The notes under the pieces are model-generated. The model saw only the letters and a list, made by a program, of their open reading frames with translations, was not told the DNA's origin and searched no databases. From the IMG/VR virus record IMGVR_UViG_3300032084_001727, positions 1-33,366 of that record: DNA of 33,366 nucleotides. One strand, given 5' to 3'. This document shows positions 6,335-12,410 of the stretch, piece after piece (the stretch's first letter is position 1; the number at the start of each line of letters is the position of its first letter). Both the position numbers and the translations under genes were made by a program. This stretch comes from a virus.

Positions 6335-8289
6335 CCCGTAGTGCGCCGGGTATCGAAGAATGGCATCCACACCCTTATCAGGCGCGCGCCGTGTCTTGGC
6401 TCGCCACCCGCACGTCGGCTGCGCTATTCCTTGACCCCGGCCTCGGTAAGACCAGCTCCACCCTCGCCGCTTTTAGCCTCATCCAAGATCAGAAAGTTGG
6501 TAAGCGAATGCTTGTCATCGCTCCAAAGAGAGTGTGCTACCTTGTGTGGGAGCAGGAAGGAGCCAAGTGGGCGCAGTTTGCTCACCTTAAGTTCTCCCTC
6601 CTACATGGACGTAATAAAGAGGCGGCTTTAAAGGAGAACGCAGATGTCTATCTTATCAACCCAGAGGGAATTCCGTGGCTCATCAAACAGTTCAAATCGA
6701 CACGACAGTTCGCCGACAAGTTCGACACCCTCTGCATTGATGAGCTTACGAAATTTAAGAATGCCCGTTCGAAGCGCTTTAAAGCACTTTATCCGTTCGC
6801 ATCTGCCTGCGCACGGCGCTGGGGCCTCACTGGTACACCTGCCCCAAACGGACTTGAGGACTTGTTTGGTCAAACGAAGATGCTGGATGACGGAAACGCG
6901 CTCGGACGGTACATCACTCGCTTTCGCGACAAGTACTTCGTACCCGGTTTTGATGGGTATTCATTCAAGCCGCGTCAGGGTGCGGAGGAAGCCATTCAAG
7001 AACGCCTCAAAGACCTTGCTCTGCGGATGAAGGCGGAGGACTATCTGGAGCTGCCCCCACTCGTAGACGACGTTCGCCACATCCAGCTCGACACCAAGGC
7101 CCGCAAACAGTACGACCAGATGAAGAAAGAGATGGTCGCCGACTTGGATGGCGGCACAATTGCGGCAGACAACGTAGCCGCGACGTACTCTAAGCTCAAG
7201 CAGATGGCTGGTGGCGCAGTGTACCGAATTGACAAAGATGGAAACCGGACGTGGGAGTACATTCATGACGCAAAACTTGACGCACTCGAAGAACTTGTTG
7301 AAGAGCTACAAGGGAAACCGCTCTTGGTCGCGTATGAGTTTAACCACGAGCTGGAGCGAATACTGGAGAGGTTCGGAGATATACCTTACCTCGGAAAGGG
7401 CACAACCGATGCCCAAGCAGTTCAAATTGAGAAAGATTGGAACGAAAACAAAATCCCTATCCTGCCGGTCCACCCGGCTTCGACGGGTCACGGGCTCAAC
7501 CTCCAAAAAGGTTCGGCCTCACACATTTGCTGGTTCAACCCCACGTGGGACTTCGAGCTATACGACCAGCTAATTCGCCGATTGTATCGTCAGGGCTCGA
7601 AGGCTGATACAATCTTCAACCACATCCTTGCCGTGGAGAACTCTATTGACTTCCTAGTCATTAACGCGGTAAAGGAAAAGGACACCACTCAGGCACGACT
7701 TGTGCAAGGACTGGGTGAAGAATTGGGCGTTACGTCCGAAACTGAAACAGAGGAGAATGACGACATGGTCAAGAAACTAGCTAAATCAGGGTGGGGCAAG
7801 AAAGCCGCACAAGAGGGTGGAGGCGGTGAAGCCGAAACCGAAACCGAAACCAAGCCTAAAGCCAAAGGTGGCTGGGGCTCGCGCAAGTCTGAGAAGTCAG
7901 ACGCGCCGGAAACACCAAAGGAAGAAATTGATGCTGAAGAGCAAGAGAAAAAGCTCACTTCCAAGCCAGACAACGCAGACGCAGATGAGCCTGTTGATGA
8001 TGGAGGCGATGAAGATGAGCCAAAAGAAAAGGCTGAGCCTAAGCGAGCAAAACGCACGTCGTCTAAGTCCAGCAAACGCAAGGCGGCTGAGACGGAAGAG
8101 CAGGCGGACACGCAGACTGCACCAGCGGATGGTATGACACTCTCCGGCGACGCGATGAGAGGTCAGACACTCAACCGCCAGCAGTTCGTGGCTTCGTTTA
8201 GTTTTCCGGGTGGGCATGTGAGCTTCACCGCCGACAATGGCAAAGACGCTATTGACAAGCTCAACAAAATCGTAAAGATACTCGCTTAA
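6328..8289 (+). CDS. SNF2-family DEAD/DEAH helicase with charged C-terminal extension
   Basis: A 653-residue SF2 helicase/translocase of the SNF2 type used in phage replication. Walker A is G38-L-G-K41-T. The Walker B box is I-D138-E-L-T. Motif III is L-T-G-T-P at 167-171. Motif VI is Q414-x-x-R417-R-x-x-R421-x-G423. After about residue 470 comes a long hydrophilic extension with Glu/Thr dipeptides, Lys and Asp/Glu runs. Two W-G-containing basic segments (S-G-W-G-K-K and G-G-W-G-S-R-K) are present. The protein closes with a folded-looking 45-residue tail (F-S-F-P-G-G-H-V-S-F-T-A-D-N-G). I start it at ATG 6328, which overlaps the VRR-NUC stop; an upstream ATG at 6268 lies deeper in the previous gene. 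The lysis genes follow. Confidence 0.92.
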   Translation: MVTRSAPGIEEWHPHPYQARAVSWLATRTSAALFLDPGLGKTSSTLAAFSLIQDQKVGKRMLVIAPKRVCYLVWEQEGAKWAQFAHLKFSLLHGRNKEAALKENADVYLINPEGIPWLIKQFKSTRQFADKFDTLCIDELTKFKNARSKRFKALYPFASACARRWGLTGTPAPNGLEDLFGQTKMLDDGNALGRYITRFRDKYFVPGFDGYSFKPRQGAEEAIQERLKDLALRMKAEDYLELPPLVDDVRHIQLDTKARKQYDQMKKEMVADLDGGTIAADNVAATYSKLKQMAGGAVYRIDKDGNRTWEYIHDAKLDALEELVEELQGKPLLVAYEFNHELERILERFGDIPYLGKGTTDAQAVQIEKDWNENKIPILPVHPASTGHGLNLQKGSASHICWFNPTWDFELYDQLIRRLYRQGSKADTIFNHILAVENSIDFLVINAVKEKDTTQARLVQGLGEELGVTSETETEENDDMVKKLAKSGWGKKAAQEGGGGEAETETETKPKAKGGWGSRKSEKSDAPETPKEEIDAEEQEKKLTSKPDNADADEPVDDGGDEDEPKEKAEPKRAKRTSSKSSKRKAAETEEQADTQTAPADGMTLSGDAMRGQTLNRQQFVASFSFPGGHVSFTADNGKDAIDKLNKIVKILA

Positions 8290-8311
8290 GGACTTTGCGA
8301 GGCACCCCGCT

Positions 8312-8566
8312 ATGACACCAACCGCACCCAACAAAGAGATTACCGCTCAAGCGATGGGTGCGGCTTTGGTTGCCGTAGCTTTCGGCGTACTCGCATGGTT
8401 AGCCCCCGAAGTCTCTGCGCCACCTGCCGGACTTGAGGCGGGTGCAGCCGTTATTGTCGGCTACATTGTCGCAATTGTGCGTAAAGGATTGGCACGGCGC
8501 AAGATGACGGAGACCCAACTTGAAGCTGACAAGGCACTTTGCGCTGGCCGAGTTTCTGCGGAGTGA
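8312..8566 (+). CDS. Holin-like two-TM membrane protein
   Basis: An 84-residue protein with two hydrophobic helices, at about residues 14-30 (A-M-G-A-A-L-V-A-V-A-F-G) and 40-57 (L-E-A-G-A-A-V-I-V-G-Y-I-V-A-I-V). A positively charged tail (R-K-G-L-A-R-R-K) and a polar C-terminus follow. The size, topology and position directly before an endolysin and spanins fit a holin, which would form holes in the inner membrane at lysis. GCGAGG upstream of ATG 8312 is a reasonable ribosome binding site. It overlaps the endolysin start by 47 bases. Small-holin families have no strict motif, so the assignment rests mainly on context. Confidence 0.7.
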   Translation: MTPTAPNKEITAQAMGAALVAVAFGVLAWLAPEVSAPPAGLEAGAAVIVGYIVAIVRKGLARRKMTETQLEADKALCAGRVSAE

Positions 8567-8966
8567 TACCGCCGAAGCCCTAGGCATTTCCAACAAACCC
8601 TCAAAAGAACACCTCGCTAACCTACGTATGACGGCCCTAGGCTTCGAGCAGGCGCGTTACATCCTAGGGTCTGTACCCATTACCATTACGTCTGGATACC
8701 GCTCAACGGCCCTGAATGAGGCTGTGGGCGGTACTGCCACATCTGACCACCCACAAGGCTACGCTGGCGACATGACGCACAAGCACCTGCCCGCGTTCGA
8801 AGTGGCGCGTATCCTGTCCGATAGCGATCTGGTGTTCGACCAGTTGATCTATGAGCCTTCACGAGGTATAGTCCACCTATCGTTCAACCCGAAGCTGAGA
8901 CGCCAAGTCCTCACGCAAGCCGGCGGGCCGGGTTCGCCATTCTTTAAAGGAGTAAGAGATGTTTAG
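8520..8966 (+). CDS. Endolysin, M15-type zinc D,D-peptidase
   Basis: A 148-residue peptidase of the M15 (Peptidase_M15_3) family, which cuts peptidoglycan cross-bridges. Zinc ligands H77 (T-S-D-H-P-Q-G), D84 (Y-A-G-D-M) and H119 (I-V-H-L-S-F) are all present. The hallmark S-G-Y-R-S-T-A-L-N precedes them. The start is a TTG at 8520 with GGAGA about 7 bases upstream. It is the only start that keeps the family's N-terminal F-A-L-A-E-F-L-R-S-D segment; the next in-frame ATG would remove 35 residues. It overlaps the holin upstream and the spanin downstream by 8 bases. The 3' end contains a CTTTAAAG site that also forms the ribosome binding site of the next gene. Confidence 0.9.
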   Translation: MKLTRHFALAEFLRSDTAEALGISNKPSKEHLANLRMTALGFEQARYILGSVPITITSGYRSTALNEAVGGTATSDHPQGYAGDMTHKHLPAFEVARILSDSDLVFDQLIYEPSRGIVHLSFNPKLRRQVLTQAGGPGSPFFKGVRDV

Positions 8967-9258
8967 TGTGTTCGCCCTATGGGACACGATCTGGAATTCG
9001 AAGACAATGCGGAACGTACTGGGTGGCTTGTCTGCGCTGGCACTTCTGCTCGGCTCCATTATCTGGCTGCGCGACGACGCCGCTGATGAGCGCGAAGAGG
9101 AAGTCCGCGACGAGAACGAAAAGAGTGCTTTAAAGCAGAAGTTGGAAATCAAGGAGAGCCAAGATGAGCAAATCAAGGAAGCGGATGATATTCGTGCTGA
9201 TGCTGAGCCTACTGACAATGTTCCCGAGTGGATGCGCGCAAACCGCGAAACCGACTAA
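8959..9258 (+). CDS. Inner-membrane spanin (Rz-like)
   Basis: A 99-residue protein with an N-terminal signal-anchor helix at about residues 20-38 (V-L-G-G-L-S-A-L-A-L-L-L-G-S-I-I-W-L). A highly charged periplasmic coiled coil (residues 40-85, many Glu/Asp/Lys/Arg) follows. This is the layout of Rz-type i-spanins, which join inner and outer membranes during lysis. ATG 8959 lies behind CTTTAAAGGAG, so the repeat overlaps the Shine-Dalgarno site. A second CTTTAAAG lies in the coiled coil. A lipoprotein gene begins inside it in another frame, as in classical Rz/Rz1 pairs. No sequence motif is diagnostic; architecture and context decide. Confidence 0.8.
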   Translation: MFSVFALWDTIWNSKTMRNVLGGLSALALLLGSIIWLRDDAADEREEEVRDENEKSALKQKLEIKESQDEQIKEADDIRADAEPTDNVPEWMRANRETD

Positions 9259-9562
9259 AACTGACCCTCAAACGGAGATCGACATGAACTTTAAGACGAC
9301 AATAGTTTTTCCCCTAATTGTGCTGGCCGCCTGCGCGAATTCTAACCCTCCGGTATACGATGGCACCCTAGACCCTGAAGCGATCACTGAGCGTCCCTCA
9401 GAGAGCCAAATCTACCAAATCATCTCAATCAGCCCTGAAACATGGGCCTTTATGACCAAAAGCGAGCGAAATGCGGTCCTCGACCACAATTGTGTGTTCG
9501 CAAAAAGAAACCCCGACGCTGTGCCGGGGTTTGATCCAAGTGATTGTGATCGTCAGAACTAA
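9164..9562 (+). CDS. Outer-membrane spanin lipoprotein (Rz1-like) with two possible starts
   Basis: This frame starts at ATG 9164 inside the Rz-like gene (+1 frame), preceded by AAGGAG. It gives a 132-residue protein with a basic start (K-S-R-K-R), a hydrophobic stretch and P-S-G-C24, an imperfect lipobox. In the same frame an internal ATG at 9284, with its own GGAG 7 bases upstream, begins a second signal peptide. That one ends in a canonical L-A-A-C57 lipobox and gives a 92-residue lipoprotein. The mature part has T-L-D-P-E-A-I-T-E and an acidic, Cys-containing C-terminus. Either the short form is the real o-spanin or both forms are made. The gene end holds a hairpin for the opposite strand and overlaps the tail of the - operon by 4 bases. 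Confidence 0.75.
   Translation: MSKSRKRMIFVLMLSLLTMFPSGCAQTAKPTKTDPQTEIDMNFKTTIVFPLIVLAACANSNPPVYDGTLDPEAITERPSESQIYQIISISPETWAFMTKSERNAVLDHNCVFAKRNPDAVPGFDPSDCDRQN
9499..9532 (-). terminator. Rho-independent terminator of the - strand late operon
   Basis: A perfect 8-bp inverted repeat, AAACCCCG (9508-9515) and CGGGGTTT (9525-9532), has a 9-base loop. Read on the - strand it is followed by TTTCTTTTT, the classical U-tract. It lies about 30 bases beyond the stop of the last - gene (9559) and inside the 3' end of the + strand lipoprotein gene. Transcription from the right therefore ends where the + cluster ends. There is no T-run on the + side, so it is expected to work mainly for - transcripts. 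Confidence 0.85.
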
Positions 9563-10275
9563 TCTAGTTCGGCGTCTTTCCTTTTCGTCCGTCGCGCTTC
9601 CCACTCCGCCACTGAGTAGGACGGTATCAGATCGAAGAGGATCGGATATCTCTCCAAGTGAGCTTGCTGTGCGCGGTGGCTCAAGCACCAAGCCCCTTTA
9701 TATTGTTGTGACAGTTCTGTTTCATTTCGGTGGCCGTACTTGGTGGCGATGCCTCGCGCGGTATCTTTGTTCGACCAGTAGATAATAGTGTTTTGAGGGT
9801 TGGAGAAAATCTCACCCTTGTTCGTCCGCTGTTCGGTGTCCTCTTTCAGTGTGTTACCGAAGCCGATATGTTCGCCTTCATAGTCTATCGCCGTGAGCGG
9901 GATTTCGCCCGTCCGCATTTTCAGCTCCAGAACTGCGAGCGCGTTCCAAGCCACCTGTGCCAAGTGGGGTAGGTTGCTGTCTGTCACGTCGAAGTTGCCG
10001 TCGATAGCGATAGCGTTCACGTGGCGCGTAAGGGCGTCCATGTATCGCTCTTCTCCGTTCGGCACGGCTTCCCAACCATTCCAGTCATACTTCTGTGCGC
10101 CGTAGCGGCTCACGAGTGCGACTTGCTGAGCTGCGCGCGGGAAGTATGAGAGTAGCCCTTTAAAGAGGGGTACTTTCTTTGCGTCGTATTTCTTTGCTCC
10201 GCCCTCACCGTCTCCGGCTTGGGCTTTCTCCATCGGCTTAGCCGGTCTGGGGTTTCCCATGATGTCTCTATCCAT
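9559..10275 (-). CDS. dATP/dGTP diphosphohydrolase (MazZ-like, PF18909-type)
   Basis: A 238-residue protein. Residues 30-118 match the dATP/dGTP diphosphohydrolase N-terminal family. It has K-V-P-L-F-K-G-L-L with a Pro-Arg helix, then V-S-R-Y-G-A-Q-K-Y with W-N-G-W. E-E-R-Y-M-D-A-L-T-R-H-V-N-A and L-P-H-L-A-Q-V-A-W-N-A-L-A-V-L follow. Such enzymes cleave (d)NTPs to the monophosphate; MazZ supplies dGMP in 2-aminoadenine phages. I choose ATG 10275, which has GGAG 7 bases upstream, over an in-frame start at 10311 that lies within the HD gene. The remaining 110 residues (Asn/Thr-rich, with several aromatics and W-C) are an extension I cannot name. It overlaps the HD gene by 8 bases. The frame carries a CTTTAAAG site read Phe-Lys. 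Confidence 0.85.
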   Translation of the reverse strand: MDRDIMGNPRPAKPMEKAQAGDGEGGAKKYDAKKVPLFKGLLSYFPRAAQQVALVSRYGAQKYDWNGWEAVPNGEERYMDALTRHVNAIAIDGNFDVTDSNLPHLAQVAWNALAVLELKMRTGEIPLTAIDYEGEHIGFGNTLKEDTEQRTNKGEIFSNPQNTIIYWSNKDTARGIATKYGHRNETELSQQYKGAWCLSHRAQQAHLERYPILFDLIPSYSVAEWEARRTKRKDAELD

Positions 10276-10861
10276 TCGTGTTCTCCGTCCAGCTCGATTT
10301 AGAAAGTTCACGTGCGGTGCCGTAGAAGTTCTGGCGAGCTGTCTTCCAGTCCCACTCCTCGATCAAGACGTCATCAAATGGTTCGTGGTCTGGATACCAT
10401 TGTCCTGCGTCCCCGTGACCTTTCAGCACTGGCCACTCAGTAAGGAACATACGCTTGTCGTAGTTCTTACATTCCGGTGTCTGCTCTATAGGAACAGCGA
10501 TGCCGTTCGCCCGCAGCCAGTCGCGCAGCGCGCGGTCCACTCGGGTCTCCAGCTTATTGTAGTCGGGCAGCATGAGCTTAATCGGCTTGAGCATGTCCTT
10601 GATATACGCCTCAGTGGCGTCGTGGAACAAGCAGTCAAGCGCCAGCTCAACATTGTTGGTCGCTGCCAGCATCTTCTCTGCCATAAGGCACGAGTGCTGA
10701 GCGACTGAGTATGGGAAGTTGGCTGCGCCGCCGTAGCGGTTCTCCTGCGCTAAGTGATGGGCGATGTCAGCCATGTTGAATTCGCTCGCAGCCGGGTTAC
10801 CCGGATAGAACTTATTGCCCCTCCATGTGAGGGTGAAAAGGTTTTGAATTTCGGCACTCAT
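10268..10861 (-). CDS. HD-domain phosphohydrolase (DatZ/YfbR-like)
   Basis: A 197-residue metal-dependent HD phosphohydrolase. The signature is D-I-A-H-H-L then Y-S-V-A-Q-H56-S. C-L-F-H80-D81-A-T-E-A-Y follows, giving the metal-binding H...HD set of the YfbR 5'-nucleotidase group. Phage members include DatZ, which removes dATP in phages with 2-aminoadenine DNA. Many other phages carry related proteins without that modification, so substrate specificity is not proven. ATG 10861 has AGGAG 7 bases upstream. The gene precedes and overlaps the MazZ-like gene, forming a two-gene nucleotide-pool unit at the distal end of the late operon. A hairpin lies just upstream of the ribosome binding site. Confidence 0.85.
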   Translation of the reverse strand: MSAEIQNLFTLTWRGNKFYPGNPAASEFNMADIAHHLAQENRYGGAANFPYSVAQHSCLMAEKMLAATNNVELALDCLFHDATEAYIKDMLKPIKLMLPDYNKLETRVDRALRDWLRANGIAVPIEQTPECKNYDKRMFLTEWPVLKGHGDAGQWYPDHEPFDDVLIEEWDWKTARQNFYGTARELSKSSWTENTNG

Positions 10862-10876
10862 TTTGTTCTCCTGTGT

Positions 10877-10899
10877 ACCACGTTACTCATTAGCGTGGT
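10877..10899 (-). promoter_or_regulatory. Hairpin in the leader of the HD phosphohydrolase
   Basis: ACCACG and CGTGGT form a 6-bp stem with an 11-base loop, extendable by wobble pairs. On the - strand it ends a few bases before AGGAGAAC of the HD gene. It sits in the 55-base gap after the metallophosphoesterase gene. No U-tract follows, so it is not a normal terminator. It could be a processing site or a translation-control hairpin; the role is inferred from position only. Confidence 0.4.
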
Positions 10900-10916
10900 G
10901 TAATGGGTCTGGAAGG

Positions 10917-12107
10917 TTACATCCCGATCATTGCGGGCGTTGTCCTCGTTCGTCCGGCCTCCCCGAACTCCATGTGGTATGTGATGGCTTCGGCGTACTG
11001 GTCGCTGCGCCAGCCTCCACGGATCGCGTATGCGTCGTTTGCGGCCAACGTTCCATGCTGTAAGAGGGTAAAGCCAGCGTGTTCTTTCTCGCTCTTATGA
11101 TGCAGGTCTCCGGTATGGATGACACAGTGCTCGGCTTCTCCCCACATCTTACGGTACATGGACGAGAACACCTCTGCAAGTCCTGTGCCGGGACGTTTCT
11201 TGTGTCCGTGATGCCAGCCTAGCATGGTGACGCCCCAACGCATGGCGTAGTATGGGTTCTCACTCTCGACAATCTCGACACGCGGGTTATCGCGGTACAG
11301 GCGGCGGAACATTGTTCTGAGCCACAAAGAGCCGTACAGGTCGTGGTTACCCTCGGCGATCACGAGAATAACTTTACTGTGCTTCTCCAGAGCCATGTCC
11401 ACGAGGCTTTCTAGCGCTCGGCAGGCTACGGCAACCATTTTACCGGCACGGCTGTCAGCGTCCAGCACGTGACCGCTGGTTGGGGTCATTGGGTCGAGGC
11501 TGTCATAATGTAGCCAATCCCCCAGTTGAGCGATCACGGCTGTGTCGGCGGCAGGTGCGCGGTCTACCATGTCTTTAAAGCACCCAGTGAGGGTAGCTTC
11601 TGCGATTTCCAAATCCCAATCTTTCCCGGTCTCTTTGCCCCACGACAGCATACCAATGTGGCTATCGGTCATGGTGTACAGATTGAGCAAGTCGCTCTTT
11701 GTCTTGAGGGTTGGGTGTGCCGGGACGGGCTTCGGTCGGACATTCTCTGTCAGCTCGTCAACCACGTCTCGCATGATCTGGAGCTGTTTCTCGGCGTCCA
11801 CGTTGGTCTTAACCCACTGGCCGCGTACAGCGCCGTCCTTGTCGTAATAGGTCGATTTACCTTTGACCATGTACCCTTCTGGAGCAAGGCCAGCTTTGTC
11901 AGCTTCGGGCGAGTGTCCCATTTTGGCTGCGCGCTGTTCGATGCGACGGATGGACCGGCGAACGTTTGTGGGGTACTTGCCCAGTACCTCGGCGGCTGCG
12001 CGCGAGGTTTTGTGTTCGATCATAGTTTCCAAGAGTTCACGCTGGGTTGCGTCTACGGCGAAGGGTAAGAGCGACTTATAGTGCTCTTCAGGTTTTACAG
12101 ATGACAT
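10917..12107 (-). CDS. Metallophosphoesterase with N-terminal helix-turn-helix region
   Basis: A 396-residue calcineurin-like phosphoesterase. The metal-binding motifs appear in order: D148-S-H150, G196-D197 (Q-L-G-D-W), G-N-H-D (253-256), H300-G-H302, and H331-T-G-D-L-H336. The N-terminal 65 residues contain a probable HTH (T-S-R-A-A-A-E-V-L then N-V-R-R-S-I-R-R-I-E). This is common in phage DNA-associated phosphoesterases and suggests a DNA or regulatory target. ATG 12107 has AAGGAG 7 bases upstream. The gene lies between structural genes and nucleotide-metabolism genes. The substrate may be DNA ends, nucleotides or a host phosphoprotein; the sequence does not decide. It contains one CTTTAAAG site. 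Confidence 0.88.
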   Translation of the reverse strand: MSSVKPEEHYKSLLPFAVDATQRELLETMIEHKTSRAAAEVLGKYPTNVRRSIRRIEQRAAKMGHSPEADKAGLAPEGYMVKGKSTYYDKDGAVRGQWVKTNVDAEKQLQIMRDVVDELTENVRPKPVPAHPTLKTKSDLLNLYTMTDSHIGMLSWGKETGKDWDLEIAEATLTGCFKDMVDRAPAADTAVIAQLGDWLHYDSLDPMTPTSGHVLDADSRAGKMVAVACRALESLVDMALEKHSKVILVIAEGNHDLYGSLWLRTMFRRLYRDNPRVEIVESENPYYAMRWGVTMLGWHHGHKKRPGTGLAEVFSSMYRKMWGEAEHCVIHTGDLHHKSEKEHAGFTLLQHGTLAANDAYAIRGGWRSDQYAEAITYHMEFGEAGRTRTTPAMIGM

Positions 12108-12116
12108 GGGTTCTCC

Positions 12117-12410
12117 TTATTGGTCACTGACGGCTTCGAGGCGTTCTACACGATCCTCTAGCCGTTCGATCTTCAAGTCACGTATTTCGAGTTGAGCGGC
12201 AGCGTCGTTACTGTCGAACCGATTAGCTGTACCCGCACTTACTTTCTCGTTTGTTGCGCGCACTTGCACCTCCAATACTGCGACGTTCTGTTGAAGAGTG
12301 TTCACAGATGACGCAATCCATATGACCCCTGCAAGGAGCAGGCCGGTCAGGACGGTTTGAATGTGTCTTTCCAAAATACTAGGGCTCACGGAAGGCTCCT
12401 TATCGCTCAT
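12117..12410 (-). CDS. TM plus coiled-coil protein, 97 aa
   Basis: One membrane helix at about residues 18-38 (T-V-L-T-G-L-L-L-A-G-V-I-W-I-A-S-S-V) is followed by a long heptad-like segment (L-Q-Q-N-V-A-V-L-E-V-Q-V) and a C-terminal coiled coil rich in Glu/Arg (I-E-R-L-E-D-R-V-E-R-L-E). This looks like the small phage proteins that sit near virion-protein genes and are often annotated as DUF7201-like. The start ATG 12410 overlaps the end of the large injection protein by 11 bases and has GGAG upstream. A role in the virion or in DNA entry is possible but unproven. Confidence 0.7.
   Translation of the reverse strand: MSDKEPSVSPSILERHIQTVLTGLLLAGVIWIASSVNTLQQNVAVLEVQVRATNEKVSAGTANRFDSNDAAAQLEIRDLKIERLEDRVERLEAVSDQ

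Noticed and set aside
8942-8949. CTTTAAAG as a simple Shine-Dalgarno extension
   Set aside because: Only a few of the 23 copies touch a ribosome binding site; most are deep in coding sequence on either strand, so this cannot be the general explanation.
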